From NCBI GenBank assembly GCA_947258815.1, contig CAMYJW010000021.1:46962-110961 (forward strand): a stretch of DNA of 64,000 nucleotides, given 5' to 3'. This document shows, one piece after another, positions 1 to 11,623 of this stretch. Position 1 is the first letter of the stretch. The number at the start of each line of letters is the position of its first letter. The position numbers were made by a program, and so were the translations under genes. The notes beneath the pieces are model-generated. The model worked only from the letters and a program-made list of their open reading frames with translations, was not told the DNA's origin and ran no database searches. This stretch comes from an uncultured Sphingomonadaceae bacterium (GTDB lineage Bacteria; Pseudomonadota; Alphaproteobacteria; Sphingomonadales; Sphingomonadaceae).

Positions 1-638
1 CTAGTCCCTCCCGGGAGGGCGAAACGCGCCTCCAGTTTTTCGACCGCCGCGCGCGTCAGCACCAGCGTATCATGCTTGAGGATGTCATAAACGTTGGCAC
101 CCATGGCCGGCATCACATTCACGCCGACCAGGTTGCCGGCAGCCAGAGCGAAATTCGCATCGACCTGCTCACCATCGATCACCAGGATCTTGCCGGAAAG
201 ACCTGCCTTGTCGAAATTGCCCTTGAGCGCTTTCGTCTTGGCATCTTTCAGTTCAAGGCTATCGACCACGATCAGGCCGTCCTTAGCTCTGGCCGAAAGC
301 GCCATCTTCAGACCAAGCGCGCGAACCTTCTTGTTCATCGACTGGTTGAAATCACGACGACGGGCGCCATGCGCGGTACCACCACCAACGAAAATCGGTG
401 CAGCGCGGTCACCGTGACGAGCGCCGCCAGTGCCTTTCTGGCGATACATCTTCTTGCCGGTGCGGCGAACATCGGAGCGTTCGCGCGTTGCACGGGCAGT
501 GCCCCGGCGGTTTTCAAGCTGCCAGGTAACGATCCGGTGCAGAATATCTGCGCGCGGCTCGACACCGAACACGTCGTCGGAAAGTTCGATGTCGCCCTTG
601 CCGGACGTACCATCAATCTTGAGGACCTTGACTTTCAT
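1..638 (-). CDS. rplD: 50S ribosomal protein L4 (partial, cut by window edge)
   Basis: About 212 codons are visible and the stop lies just left of the window, so only the last residue or two are missing. The protein begins MKVKVLKIDG and carries the L4 core motif KGTGGARHG near residue 70, part of the loop that lines the peptide exit tunnel. The start ATG lies 3 nt after the rplC stop, with an AGGAGG ribosome-binding site inside the end of rplC, so the two are translationally coupled. L4 is an early assembly protein of the large subunit, and in enterobacteria it autoregulates the S10 operon. Gene order rpsJ-rplC-rplD is standard. Confidence 0.96.
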   Translation of the reverse strand, partial: MKVKVLKIDGTSGKGDIELSDDVFGVEPRADILHRIVTWQLENRRGTARATRERSDVRRTGKKMYRQKGTGGARHGDRAAPIFVGGGTAHGARRRDFNQSMNKKVRALGLKMALSARAKDGLIVVDSLELKDAKTKALKGNFDKAGLSGKILVIDGEQVDANFALAAGNLVGVNVMPAMGANVYDILKHDTLVLTRAAVEKLEARFALPGGT

Positions 639-641
639 GGC

Positions 642-1487
642 TTAGCCCTCCTTTCCATCGTCGCCCGTGGCGGCATCGCCTTCGGGCTTTGCTTCGGGTG
701 CCGGTGCTGCTTCAGCCTGAGGTTCAGGCGCCGGAGCTGCTTCCGCTGCGGGTGCTTCGGCTACGTCCGCTTCTTCAACGGGGGCATCGGCAGGCGCATC
801 GCCTTCGCTGGCCACCGACTTGAGACCGGCAGGATATGGCGCATCGCTGTGACGTGCGACCTTGACGGCATCGGCAACGGTCATCCAGCTGTTCTTTGAA
901 CCGGGAACCGAACCTTTAACAAAGATCAGTCCGCGCTCATCATCGACGCGAACGACTTCAAGGTTCTGCTGGGTGCGTTCACGGTCGCCCATCTGGCCGG
1001 CCATTTTCTTGCCCTTGAAAACCTTGCCCGGATCCTGGTTCTGACCGGTTGAGCCGAGCGAACGGTGCGAGAGCGAAACGCCGTGCGTTGCGCGCAGACC
1101 GCCGAAGCCCCAACGCTTCATGGCACCGGCAAAGCCCTTACCCTGCGTATGCCCTGCAACATCGACCAGCTGACCCGGCACGAAATGCGACGCGGCAATC
1201 GTTTCGCCAACTTCCAGCACGGCATCATCGGCCACGCGGAATTCGGCAAGACGCGCTTTCAGCGGCACCTTCGCTTTGGCGAAGTGCTCACGCTGTGGCT
1301 TGTTGACATTCTTTTGTTTCGCAACGCCCGCGCCGAGCTGGACGGCAACATAGCCATCACGCTCCGCGGTGCGGACGGAAACGACCTGACAGTCTTCCAG
1401 CGCGAGAACCGTCACCGGCACATGCCGACCGTCCTCCCGGAAAACGCGGGTCATTCCCACCTTTTTCGCGATCACGCCTGTTCGCAT
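642..1487 (-). CDS. rplC: 50S ribosomal protein L3 with acidic C-terminal tail
   Basis: 281 residues beginning [16 protein letters not shown], the usual L3 start, preceded by a GAGGAG ribosome-binding site. The reading frame is open further upstream, but the family N-terminus and this site fix the start. The body (to about residue 225) has the L3 landmarks [11 protein letters not shown] and [20 protein letters not shown]. The last 55 or so residues are a low-complexity Ala/Pro/Glu tail ([12 protein letters not shown] repeats) absent from E. coli L3. L3 binds 23S rRNA near the peptidyl transferase centre; the tail is probably disordered and solvent exposed. Confidence 0.97.
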   Translation of the reverse strand: MRTGVIAKKVGMTRVFREDGRHVPVTVLALEDCQVVSVRTAERDGYVAVQLGAGVAKQKNVNKPQREHFAKAKVPLKARLAEFRVADDAVLEVGETIAASHFVPGQLVDVAGHTQGKGFAGAMKRWGFGGLRATHGVSLSHRSLGSTGQNQDPGKVFKGKKMAGQMGDRERTQQNLEVVRVDDERGLIFVKGSVPGSKNSWMTVADAVKVARHSDAPYPAGLKSVASEGDAPADAPVEEADVAEAPAAEAAPAPEPQAEAAPAPEAKPEGDAATGDDGKEG

Positions 1488-1698
1488 GATCAAACTCCTC
1501 AAACAGAGGCACCCGAAACCATTTTCAGGTGCTTGCCAGCCCAGATTGATTGCGAGCCCCGTCCGGGCTGAGTGCCGCGCAGACCCTTGGAAACAAGGGC
1601 ACTGTCGGCGTGACGGGGGACGCATGCCCGGCGGTTTGCCGGCGGTATCCCTATGTCTTGCCCTTCAAGTCAGAACCGAAACCCGGTCTGGCCTGAAG

Positions 1699-1721
1699 AA
1701 ACCCCGGCTAGGGCCGGGTTT
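1699..1721. terminator. GC-rich hairpin between rpsJ and rplC
   Basis: An imperfect inverted repeat, AAACCCCGGC paired with GCCGGGTTT (one bulged C), sits in the 254-nt gap between rpsJ and rplC. No clear T-run follows on the minus strand, so it may be an attenuator, processing site or structural element rather than an intrinsic terminator. The rest of the gap (1488-1741) holds no gene that I can see. Confidence 0.35.
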
Positions 1722-1741
1722 CGCTGTTCTGCCCTTGCGGG

Positions 1742-2053
1742 TCAGGCCAGCTTGATTTCAACGTTCACGCCAGCAGCAAGATCGAGCTTCATCAGCGCGT
1801 CTACTGTCGTGGCGTTTGGCTGAACGATGTCCAGCATACGCTTGTATGTGCGCACCTCGAACTGCTCACGCGACTTCTTGTCGATGTGCGGCCCGCGGTT
1901 GACGGTGAATTTTTCAATCCTCGTCGGCAGGGGAATGGGCCCACGGATCAGCGCGCCAGTGCGCCGTGCCGTTTCCGCAATTTCGCCAGTCGCCTGGTCG
2001 AGCACACGGTGATCGAACGCCTTCAGGCGAATGCGGATATTCTGAGCTTCCAT
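1742..2053 (-). CDS. rpsJ: 30S ribosomal protein S10
   Basis: 103 residues starting [19 protein letters not shown], the normal family length and start; an ATG two codons upstream is possible but less likely. It contains the conserved GPIPLPT and [16 protein letters not shown] segments. S10 is part of the 30S head and, as NusE, also joins the NusB transcription antitermination complex. It follows tuf on the same strand, the usual join of the str and S10 operons in alphaproteobacteria. Confidence 0.97.
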   Translation of the reverse strand: MEAQNIRIRLKAFDHRVLDQATGEIAETARRTGALIRGPIPLPTRIEKFTVNRGPHIDKKSREQFEVRTYKRMLDIVQPNATTVDALMKLDLAAGVNVEIKLA

Positions 2054-2208
2054 AACCAACTACCGATGAGAAAGAGCAAATTCAAAAATGGCCGTCCCGC
2101 CCTCTCCCGCTTACGTGAAAGAGCGGGGCGACCTGATACGAAACTGTAAAAACCGGCTGCCGGAGCGGGTGGCGAATCCCAGCCCTCCCCGGCGGAGCGC
2201 GGCCTATA

Positions 2209-3399
2209 TTACTTAGTGATCTTGCTGACAACCCCTGATCCGACGGTACGACCGCCTTCACGGATAGCAAAGCGCAGACCATCATCCATGGCGATCGGCG
2301 CGATCAGCTTGACCGAAATCGTGACGTTGTCACCAGGCATAACCATCTCGGTGCCTTCAGGAAGGATAACTTCGCCGGTCACGTCCGTCGTACGGAAGTA
2401 GAACTGCGGGCGATAGTTGGCGAAGAACGGCGTGTGACGGCCACCTTCGTCCTTCGAAAGCACATAGACTTCCGCGTCGAATTCGGTGTGCGGCGTAACC
2501 GAACCCGGCTTGGCCAGAACCTGGCCACGCTCAACTTCGTCACGGGCAACACCGCGAACCAGCGCACCGATGTTGTCGCCCGCTTCACCGCGATCGAGCA
2601 GCTTGCGGAACATTTCAACGCCGGTAACGGTCGTCTTGGTGGTATCCTTGAGGCCAACGATTTCAACTTCGTCGCCGACATTGACAACACCGGTTTCGAC
2701 ACGGCCGGTAACAACCGTACCACGACCCGAGATCGAGAACACGTCTTCGACCGGCATCAGGAAGTCCTTGTCCGTCGGACGCGGCGGCTGCGGGATGTAT
2801 TCGTCAACAGCTTTCATCAGCTCAAGAATCGAGTTCTTGCCGATTTCGTCGTCACGGCCTTCAAGAGCAGCAAGAGCCGAACCCTTGACGATCGGAATAT
2901 CGTCGCCCGGGAAATCATAGTCGCTGAGCAGTTCGCGAACTTCCAGTTCAACCAGCTCAAGCAGCTCTTCATCGTCAACCTGATCGACCTTGTTCATGTA
3001 AACGACCAGAGCCGGAACGCCGACCTGACGCGCAAGCAGGATGTGCTCACGGGTCTGCGGCATCGGACCGTCGGCTGCGTTCACCACGAGGATCGCGCCG
3101 TCCATCTGCGCAGCACCGGTGATCATGTTCTTCACATAGTCAGCGTGGCCGGGGCAATCGACGTGCGCATAGTGGCGGTTTTCGGTCTCATACTCAACGT
3201 GAGCGGTCGAGATCGTGATACCACGTTCACGCTCTTCGGGTGCTTTATCGATGTTCGCGAAATCGACAGCTTCACCGCCACCAACTTCTGCAAGCACTTT
3301 CGTGATTGCAGCCGTCAGCGTGGTCTTGCCGTGGTCAACGTGTCCAACGGTGCCGACGTTGCAGTGCGGCTTGTTCCGCTCAAATTTTTCCTTCGCCAT
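2209..3399 (-). CDS. tuf: Elongation factor Tu
   Basis: 396 residues, full length. The GTPase domain shows the P-loop GHVDHGKT near residue 19, the switch II DCPGH and the guanine-specificity NKVD. Domains II and III end with [13 protein letters not shown]-Tu delivers aminoacyl-tRNA to the ribosome. It lies 90 nt downstream of fusA and 155 nt upstream of rpsJ in the str operon. Many proteobacteria carry a second tuf copy elsewhere; only one is visible here. Confidence 0.98.
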   Translation of the reverse strand: MAKEKFERNKPHCNVGTVGHVDHGKTTLTAAITKVLAEVGGGEAVDFANIDKAPEERERGITISTAHVEYETENRHYAHVDCPGHADYVKNMITGAAQMDGAILVVNAADGPMPQTREHILLARQVGVPALVVYMNKVDQVDDEELLELVELEVRELLSDYDFPGDDIPIVKGSALAALEGRDDEIGKNSILELMKAVDEYIPQPPRPTDKDFLMPVEDVFSISGRGTVVTGRVETGVVNVGDEVEIVGLKDTTKTTVTGVEMFRKLLDRGEAGDNIGALVRGVARDEVERGQVLAKPGSVTPHTEFDAEVYVLSKDEGGRHTPFFANYRPQFYFRTTDVTGEVILPEGTEMVMPGDNVTISVKLIAPIAMDDGLRFAIREGGRTVGSGVVSKITK

Positions 3400-3489
3400 G
3401 CTTCAAACCTTCTTCTTATTTGAAATGGAATCTGCGGGACAAGGCGGCACCCGCTGAATCGAGCGCCGCCCCTAAACTGTCGCTCGCCG

Positions 3490-5583
<2,094 letters not shown>

Positions 5584-5691
5584 TGTCAGTTCCTTGGAGC
5601 GTTATGAAGGGAGGGGTTTGAGGCCTTCCCTTAAGGTTGAAAGTATGACGCCTGTATGACCAGCGCGCTGCCTTTTTCTATGCGAGGTCCC

Positions 5692-6162
5692 TTACCAGCG
5701 ATAATGCGAGAATGCACGGTTGGCATCGGCCATCCGGTGCGCATCTTCGCGCTTCTTGACCGCATTGCCGCGATTGTTCGCAGCATCCATCAGTTCGCCC
5801 GAAAGGCGCGCCGACATGGTCGTTTCCGGACGGCTGCGCGCCGCCGAGATCAGCCAGCGGATGGCCAGCGCCTGCGCACGTTCGGGCCGCACTTCAACCG
5901 GCACCTGATATGTTGCGCCGCCAACCCGGCGTGAACGCACTTCGACCTGCGGCTTGATGTTCTCAAGCGCGTCATGAAACACCTGCACCGGATCGGATTT
6001 GGCTTTCGTCTCAACCGAATCGAGCGCGCCGTAAACGATACGCTCGGCGGCGGATTTCTTGCCGTCATACATCAGGTTGTTCATGAACTTTGACAGCACC
6101 ACATCCCCAAACTTGGGATCAGGCAGGATTTCCCGTTTCTCGGGCCTACGACGACGTGACAT
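5692..6162 (-). CDS. rpsG: 30S ribosomal protein S7
   Basis: 156 residues, typical length, starting [20 protein letters not shown]. It contains the family signature of S7 ([20 protein letters not shown]) and the [20 protein letters not shown] region. S7 nucleates assembly of the 30S head and binds 16S rRNA; in enterobacteria it also represses the str mRNA. It follows rpsL by 190 nt and precedes fusA by 108 nt. Confidence 0.98.
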   Translation of the reverse strand: MSRRRRPEKREILPDPKFGDVVLSKFMNNLMYDGKKSAAERIVYGALDSVETKAKSDPVQVFHDALENIKPQVEVRSRRVGGATYQVPVEVRPERAQALAIRWLISAARSRPETTMSARLSGELMDAANNRGNAVKKREDAHRMADANRAFSHYRW

Positions 6163-6352
6163 CGCTTATCTTCCTTCTTCGTTCCGGTCTCTTTCCCCGC
6201 CGTCACCCTGAATGTGTTTCAGGACCATTTCACAGCGCGGGACAGACCTTTCGATTAACTTGCGAACTGGGACCATTCGAAGACATGCCCTGTTTTTCCG
6301 AAACCGATCGTTCGAGACGACCGTTGCGGGATAGGCTGCCCCCGAAAACAGG

Positions 6353-6724
6353 TCACTTGGGCCTTTTCGCCCCGTACTTTGAACGGCTGCGTTTGCGATC
6401 TTTCACGCCTTGCGTATCGAGCACGCCGCGCAGCACATGATAACGCACACCGGGAAGATCGCGCACACGACCACCACGGATCAGCACCACCGAGTGCTCC
6501 TGCAGGTTGTGGCCTTCGCCGGGAATGTAAGTGATGACTTCGCGCTGGTTGGTCAGGCGCACCTTGGCAACCTTGCGAAGCGCCGAGTTCGGCTTCTTTG
6601 GCGTCGTGGTGTAAACGCGCGTGCAGACACCGCGCTTCTGCGGGTTCTGCTCCATCGCAGGGACCTTCGACTTGGTCTTCTGCGGAACACGACCCTTGCG
6701 GATCAGCTGGTTGATCGTCGGCAT
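6353..6724 (-). CDS. rpsL: 30S ribosomal protein S12 with Arg at position 88
   Basis: 123 residues with the invariant [19 protein letters not shown] segment (Lys43 intact) and [19 protein letters not shown]. The residue after GGRV, equivalent to E. coli Lys88 (Met counted as 1), is Arg (RDLPGVRYH). Substitutions at this lysine, including K88R, are known streptomycin-resistance alleles in other bacteria, and sphingomonads are often reported as naturally streptomycin tolerant. S12 sits at the decoding centre. It is the first gene of the str operon, so the main promoter should lie in 6725-7185. Confidence 0.97.
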   Translation of the reverse strand: MPTINQLIRKGRVPQKTKSKVPAMEQNPQKRGVCTRVYTTTPKKPNSALRKVAKVRLTNQREVITYIPGEGHNLQEHSVVLIRGGRVRDLPGVRYHVLRGVLDTQGVKDRKRSRSKYGAKRPK

Positions 6725-7185
6725 TAATTTCCGTTCCTACGTCTTTATCCGAACAGGAGAAATTCCCGTTCGGGCGCCTCATCCGGGCGGGAAACCGGTT
6801 CCCACTTTCCCTGATGAGGCTAATGCCTGACCACACCCGAAATCTGGCGCGCGGCCGGGCGAAAACCCTGTTCGGTGCGATTGTCTGGATGGAGGATACG
6901 GAGCCACTCCGGCCAGAGCCGGAGTCTCAAATTGCAGATCACCTGCAACTCAAAGTCTCTGTCAGTGCAGAGACGGGCCGAAAAACACTCCACCCGATGC
7001 CAAAAGCGCCGGATTACTTTGACGGACAACGCGAAGCCGGAAAGCTCGCACACACCGCCAATGTTCAGCTCTATCTATCGCCGAGGATGGCCGTCGCCAC
7101 GCCTCGACTGCGCGGGCCATTAGGCGCGAATGCGATACACGTCAAGCACAACTGAGCGCGCAGCGACGAGCACAGATACGCACCT
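6725..7185. other. 461-nt gap upstream of rpsL; expected str promoter region
   Basis: No convincing gene is present. It lies between the 3' end of a small membrane-protein gene and the start of rpsL, both on the minus strand, so it should hold the str operon promoter and any terminator of the upstream gene. Two adjacent hairpins are visible: ACTCCGG/CCGGAGT at 6906-6925 and TTGCAG/CTGCAA at 6932-6948. Short open frames here have poor composition and no homology I recognise. I could not pick a -35/-10 pair with confidence. Confidence 0.4.
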
Positions 7186-7539
7186 TCACGAAATCTCGTA
7201 AAAATCCACTTCCATTCCCTCTATCCGGCGCACGCGAAACTTGGCGCCCGACTTTTCAAGGTACTCGTTCAGATAGGCCGCAGGCGCGAGTTCCTTTCCC
7301 TCGGCGACCGCCGCCGGAATTTCACCCTTGCTGTTCCTGTAAGCCTCGGTCGCGTCGAGCAGCATCCTGTACCGCTCGATTCCGATCGAACCGTCGCGAT
7401 AGTCTGCAACCTTGTTCGCCGCCTTGGTCTTGAACCCCATAACATCAACCGCCGGACCGAAATTCCAGAAGAGGAACGCTCCGACAAACAGGAACCAGCA
7501 GGCGAGAACGGTAACGAAACCGATTTTCAGAAATTTCAT
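7186..7539 (-). CDS. Small membrane-anchored protein of unknown function
   Basis: 117 residues. An N-terminal hydrophobic segment (residues 6-28, FVTVLACWFLFVGAFLFWNF) is probably a single membrane anchor or uncleaved signal. The rest is a soluble, helical-looking domain with no motif I recognise. It lies 75 nt downstream of a membrane-anchored thioredoxin-fold gene on the same strand, so the two could share a transcript. Composition and codon use match the neighbours, supporting a real gene. Confidence 0.7.
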   Translation of the reverse strand: MKFLKIGFVTVLACWFLFVGAFLFWNFGPAVDVMGFKTKAANKVADYRDGSIGIERYRMLLDATEAYRNSKGEIPAAVAEGKELAPAAYLNEYLEKSGAKFRVRRIEGMEVDFYEIS

Positions 7540-7614
7540 GGCGCGCCCCTATCACGCAAAACGGGCTCAGGCACTATCAATTGTGTGCCTCTGCCGTTTA
7601 TAAGGGTTCACGGC

Positions 7615-8238
7615 CTAAACTGTAATGTTTTCCAGCATAGTCAGCACGTCCTGGTTAGACGGGCGAGAACGATAATCTTCAGACACGAATTTGTCCTGCA
7701 CCGTGCCGTCGGCGGAAAGAAACAGGATCGAGGCGCGCGGCACGCCAAAAGCAAAACTGCCGGCTTCATATTGGGGATCGCGCAAATCCAGTGCGTCGAT
7801 CATGGCGCTGCCCTCATCGCTGAGCAAGGTATAACCCAGCCCCTCATCCGCCGAGAAATCGGCAAGCACTTCGGGCGCGTCATATGACAGCACGGCAAGA
7901 GAATAGCCCTTTGCCTCGATCGCGGCGCGGATTTCTTCGGTGCGAACCATCTGCGCCTTGCAGAACGGGCACCAGTCCGCCGAACGCACAAGGAACAGCA
8001 CCATGCCGTTCTCGCCCATTTCCTTTTCCAGCGAGGTTGGCGCGCCATCGCTGCCTTTGATTTCCATCGCGACCGGCGCTTTCGTGTTGCGTTCTATCCC
8101 GGCCTCGACAGCCTTGGGCGGAAGCAATGCCGGGCCAAACATCCACAGTGCCGCGCCGCCGATCACCAGAACAATCAGCCCGATCACCGCAAGCGCGATC
8201 TTCCCCTTCGATCTCTTGTTTTCCGCCATCTCTGTCAT
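7615..8238 (-). CDS. Membrane-anchored redoxin (AhpC/TSA, thioredoxin fold)
   Basis: About 207 residues. There is one N-terminal transmembrane helix (ALAVIGLIVLVIGGAALWMF), then a thioredoxin-like domain with ADWCPFCKAQM, a CxxC motif placed as in peroxiredoxin/TlpA-type proteins. The active domain should face the periplasm. I chose the third possible ATG because AGGGG lies 6 nt upstream; a start 6 nt earlier is equally open. It may act in periplasmic peroxide or disulfide chemistry; the substrate is unknown. It diverges from bioF across a 160-nt shared promoter region. Confidence 0.75.
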   Translation of the reverse strand: MTEMAENKRSKGKIALAVIGLIVLVIGGAALWMFGPALLPPKAVEAGIERNTKAPVAMEIKGSDGAPTSLEKEMGENGMVLFLVRSADWCPFCKAQMVRTEEIRAAIEAKGYSLAVLSYDAPEVLADFSADEGLGYTLLSDEGSAMIDALDLRDPQYEAGSFAFGVPRASILFLSADGTVQDKFVSEDYRSRPSNQDVLTMLENITV

Positions 8239-8398
8239 CACCATCCCCTACCCGTTTTGACGCCCCTGATAAATTTGTTCGCGCGTCCGGCGCAAAAGGT
8301 TACCCGCAATTCGACAGAAAACGCGAATCGCCATCGGCAGCCAGGCACGGAGTTTTGCTTGTTCCGGCATGGCTGTGCGGGCATAGGGTGAGCCGCCG

Positions 8399-9562
8399 AT
8401 GAGCGTCTGGGACACCCTTTTCAGCGAAGAACTGCGCCGGACTGAAGCGCGCGGGCACTTGCGCGCGTTATCCGGGGCAAGCCTTGCGCCGCACGGCAGA
8501 ATCCGGCGAAACGATCGTGAATTTATCGACTTTTCCAGCAACGATTATCTCGGCCTGTCACAGCACCCGGCGCTGATCGCGCGCGCATCCGAATGGTCCG
8601 TGCGGATGGGCACAGGCGCAGGCGCTTCGCGGCTTGTGACGGGAACCAGCGATGCGCACCTGGCACTTGAAAAAAAGATCGCCGCATTCAAGCAGACCGA
8701 ATCCGCGCTGCTGTTTGCCACCGGCTGGCAGGCCAATGCGGCAGTGCTCCCCGCACTTCTTAAAGCACTTCCCGAAGCTGCTGTTTTTACAGACAAACTG
8801 ATTCACAACAGCCTGCATCACGGCTGTGCGGCTGCGGGTGTGCGGCAGATCCGGTTTCGCCACAATGATTACGATCATCTTGAGAAACTGCTTGAAGAAC
8901 GTGGTGCAAACACTTCGGCACGGATGATCATCACCGAAAGTGTGTTCTCAATGGATGGCGATGTCGCCGATCTTGAACGCCTGTCCGCCATCGCCAAAGC
9001 ACACGATGCCTTCCTGCTGGTGGACGAAGCCCATGCCACCGGCGTGCTCGGGCCGGGCGGCGCGGGGCTTTCCGCCGCGCTTCCTGACGGCGTCGATCTG
9101 GTCATGGGCACATTCAGCAAGGCAATGGGCAGCTTCGGTGCTTATGTCGCGGGTTCGGAGCGGCTGTGTGCCTATCTGATCAATACGTGCGGCGGGTTCA
9201 TTTATTCCACCGCGCCGCCGCCCGCTGTGCTGGGCGCGATTGACGCCGCACTGGATATCGTGCCCGGCATGGAAAGCGAACGCACAAAGCTTGCCTCACT
9301 GGGAACGCGGCTGCGCGACGGACTGGCCGGGCTTGGCATCCACACCGGGGCTTCCAGCACACAGATCGTTCCCGCGATTATCGGCGAACCCCGCGATGCC
9401 CTGCGCGTCAGCGAAAGTCTGGCGCAGCGCGGCCTGCTGGCGACCGCGATCCGCCCGCCGACGGTTCCGGCAAACACCAGCCGCCTGCGTCTGGCCTTGC
9501 GCGCAACGCATGAGCCGGCCGACATCGACCAGCTTGTCGCCGCAATCGCTGAATGCCTGTGA
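8399..9562 (+). CDS. bioF: 8-amino-7-oxononanoate synthase
   Basis: 387 residues, a class II PLP enzyme that condenses pimeloyl-ACP (or -CoA) with alanine to give KAPA. Visible landmarks are SNDYLGLSQHP, GTGAGASRLVTG, the cofactor-binding DEAHATGVLG, and TFSKAMGSFGAYV holding the Schiff-base lysine. It is the first gene of a five-gene biotin operon and overlaps the next gene by 10 nt. The related enzymes SPT and KBL share the fold, but the operon context makes BioF secure. I looked for a BioR-type operator upstream and did not find one. Confidence 0.95.
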   Translation: MSVWDTLFSEELRRTEARGHLRALSGASLAPHGRIRRNDREFIDFSSNDYLGLSQHPALIARASEWSVRMGTGAGASRLVTGTSDAHLALEKKIAAFKQTESALLFATGWQANAAVLPALLKALPEAAVFTDKLIHNSLHHGCAAAGVRQIRFRHNDYDHLEKLLEERGANTSARMIITESVFSMDGDVADLERLSAIAKAHDAFLLVDEAHATGVLGPGGAGLSAALPDGVDLVMGTFSKAMGSFGAYVAGSERLCAYLINTCGGFIYSTAPPPAVLGAIDAALDIVPGMESERTKLASLGTRLRDGLAGLGIHTGASSTQIVPAIIGEPRDALRVSESLAQRGLLATAIRPPTVPANTSRLRLALRATHEPADIDQLVAAIAECL

Positions 9563-10194
9563 TCGTGCTGTTCGTTCATGGCTGGGGTTTCGATGCCAGC
9601 TTCTGGCACCCGGTTATCGCCCACCTGCCCGAGCTTGACTGTCGGACTGAGGATCGCGGCTATTTCGGCGCGCCAGACAAAACCGCGCCGGACGGCCCGC
9701 ATATCGTTGTCGCGCACAGTTTTGGCGCCATGCGAATGCTCGCCGCGCCGCCGGACGATTGCCGGGGGATGCTGGCGATCAACGGGTTTGACAGATTTGC
9801 CACACGCGAAGGCGCTCCGGGCGTTCGGATACGCGTGCTGGACCGGATGATTGCCCGGCTTGCCAGCGATCCCGCAGCGGTGGTGCGCGATTTTCGCACG
9901 CGCTGCGGCACAGATGCACCGTTCGGGCAGCCCGATGTCCCTCGCCTGAAAGCCGATCTGGAAACGCTGCGCGATGCCGATTGCACCGGGGCGAACGCCA
10001 ACTGGGCGGTTCCCCTGATCAGCCTGCACGGCGCGAACGACCCGCTTCTGCCTGCTGCCATGCGCGAAACCGCTTTTTCCGCGTGTCCCGATCTGACGCG
10101 CGATACCATCCAGGACGGCGGACATTTGCTTCCGATGACCCATAGAGCCTATTGCGCAGCCGCGATCGCGAATCTGGTGGAGCGTGCGGCGTGA
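9553..10194 (+). CDS. Alpha/beta hydrolase, probable pimeloyl-ACP methyl ester esterase
   Basis: 213 residues, an alpha/beta hydrolase with oxyanion-region HGWGFD near the N-terminus and nucleophile elbow VAHSFGAMR (Ser in the G/A-H-S-x-G pattern, with Ala replacing the first Gly). A late Asp (NDPLLP) and His (GGHLLP) complete the triad. Position between bioF and bioC, overlapping both, argues for the BioH role: releasing methyl pimeloyl-ACP from the BioC-dependent fatty acid cycle. Several non-homologous BioH replacements exist (BioG, BioJ, BioK, BioV), so I leave the symbol open. The sequence is divergent from E. coli BioH. Confidence 0.75.
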   Translation: MPVIVLFVHGWGFDASFWHPVIAHLPELDCRTEDRGYFGAPDKTAPDGPHIVVAHSFGAMRMLAAPPDDCRGMLAINGFDRFATREGAPGVRIRVLDRMIARLASDPAAVVRDFRTRCGTDAPFGQPDVPRLKADLETLRDADCTGANANWAVPLISLHGANDPLLPAAMRETAFSACPDLTRDTIQDGGHLLPMTHRAYCAAAIANLVERAA

Positions 10195-10988
10195 ACATGA
10201 TGCAAAGACAGCGGATCGAACGCGCGTTTGCGCGCGCGCAGGATTACGATACGCATGCGCATGTGCAGCGGCGCGCGGCGCTGGATCTGGCCGCGCGGAT
10301 CGCAGCGCTCCCCCTGCCCCCCGCCCCCCGGATACTCGAAATCGGCTGCGGCACCGGACACCTCACCGAAGCGCTGGAAGCGATCCCGGCGCTCACCACA
10401 GACGGGTCGGAACGCATCATCACCGATATTTCCGCCGACATGGTTGCGCGCTGTCAGCGCAAGCTGGGCGAACAACCGGGCCGACGCTTCGCAACGCTTG
10501 ACGGTGAGTTCGGCGATGCATCGGGCTATGGTGCGTTCGATCTGATCTGTTCAAGCCTGGCAATGCAGTGGTTTGACGATCAGGGCGCCGCCTTGCGCCG
10601 CATGCTGGGCTGGCTGGCACCAGGCGGCCACTGCCTGTTCGCCACGCTGGGCGCACGCAGCTTTGCCGAGTGGCGCGCGGCGCATGAAGCCGAGGGATTG
10701 CGCGCGGGCACAATCGCGTTTCTCTCTGCCGATGAACTGCGCGCGATCCTGCCCGGCCATCAGGCAGAGCCGCATCGCGTGGACGTTCAGATCGAGCAGC
10801 ACCGCAGCGGACTGGATTTCGTGCGCTCTCTCAAAGCCATCGGTGCGAACACCGCGCGGCGCCAGCATCGCCCGCTCAGCCCCGCGCAACTGCGCCGGGT
10901 GGCGCACAATTTCGAAGCAGCCGACGCGGCTGTCACGTATGAAATCGTCAGCTGTCACTACATCCGCGACGCGGACGCCACACCATGA
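10191..10988 (+). CDS. bioC: Malonyl-ACP O-methyltransferase
   Basis: SAM-dependent methyltransferase with motif [16 protein letters not shown] and the [13 protein letters not shown] segment typical of BioC. It begins at a GTG overlapping the previous stop (GTGA), or 6-9 nt later at one of two ATGs. BioC methylates malonyl-ACP so that it can enter fatty acid synthesis as a disguised primer for the pimeloyl chain. It overlaps bioD by 4 nt (ATGA). Confidence 0.9.
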   Translation: MNMMQRQRIERAFARAQDYDTHAHVQRRAALDLAARIAALPLPPAPRILEIGCGTGHLTEALEAIPALTTDGSERIITDISADMVARCQRKLGEQPGRRFATLDGEFGDASGYGAFDLICSSLAMQWFDDQGAALRRMLGWLAPGGHCLFATLGARSFAEWRAAHEAEGLRAGTIAFLSADELRAILPGHQAEPHRVDVQIEQHRSGLDFVRSLKAIGANTARRQHRPLSPAQLRRVAHNFEAADAAVTYEIVSCHYIRDADATP

Positions 10989-11623
10989 GCGCCCCGCGGT
11001 TCATCGTCACCGGCACCGATACCGGCATCGGCAAGACCGTCTTTGCCGCTGCACTCACGGGCGCTCTCAATGCGGCTTACTGGAAGCCGGTTCAGGCCGG
11101 GACTGACGAGGATGGCATAAGCGACAGCGAATGGGTCGCCCGCCTTTCCGGTGTGGGCGCACAAAAGATTCTGCCCGAAAGCTATCGTCTGCAAACGCCC
11201 TGCTCGCCGCACAAGGCTGCACGGATCGACGGCCTGACAATAGACCCTGAACGCCTGAAACTTCCGCAAGTCGGCGGCCCACTGGTGATCGAAGGCGCTG
11301 GCGGAGTCCTCGTCCCGCTCACCGGCTCGTTACTGCTGGCCGATGTGTTTGCCCAATGGGATGCGCCGGTTATTCTGGTTGCGCGCACCGGACTTGGCAC
11401 GATCAACCACAGCCTGCTGACGATAGAGGCTCTGCGCACACGCGGGCTGCCCATTCACGGAATCGCCTTTGTTGGCGAAGGCAATGCCGACAGCGAGCGC
11501 ACGATTGCCGAAATCGGCAATGTCAGGCGGCTGGGCAGGCTTGCGCTTGTGCCACGGCTCGATCGCGAATCGCTGGCGCAGGCATTTGCCGACGGTTTCG
11601 ATCCGCTGGATTTTAAGCGGTGA
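10985..11623 (+). CDS. bioD: Dethiobiotin synthase
   Basis: 212 residues. The P-loop variant [16 protein letters not shown] lies at the N-terminus, followed by the [13 protein letters not shown] substrate region and the [11 protein letters not shown] motif, all typical of BioD. The enzyme closes the ureido ring of dethiobiotin from DAPA, CO2 and ATP. Its start overlaps bioC (ATGA) and its stop overlaps the GTG start of bioA (GTGA), so translation is coupled along the operon. Confidence 0.95.
   Translation: MSAPRFIVTGTDTGIGKTVFAAALTGALNAAYWKPVQAGTDEDGISDSEWVARLSGVGAQKILPESYRLQTPCSPHKAARIDGLTIDPERLKLPQVGGPLVIEGAGGVLVPLTGSLLLADVFAQWDAPVILVARTGLGTINHSLLTIEALRTRGLPIHGIAFVGEGNADSERTIAEIGNVRRLGRLALVPRLDRESLAQAFADGFDPLDFKR

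Noticed and set aside
72..899. Long open frame opposite rplD
   Set aside because: It is the antisense of ribosomal protein L4 and L3 coding sequence; composition is an artefact of GC-rich codons.
2434..3423. 329-codon frame opposite tuf
   Set aside because: Antisense shadow of EF-Tu with no recognisable domain.
6814..7155. Open frame upstream of rpsL on the plus strand
   Set aside because: Poor composition, overlaps hairpins and the expected promoter region, no family resemblance.
8245..8398. Possible BioR operator before bioF
   Set aside because: No TTATMNATAA-type palindrome found.
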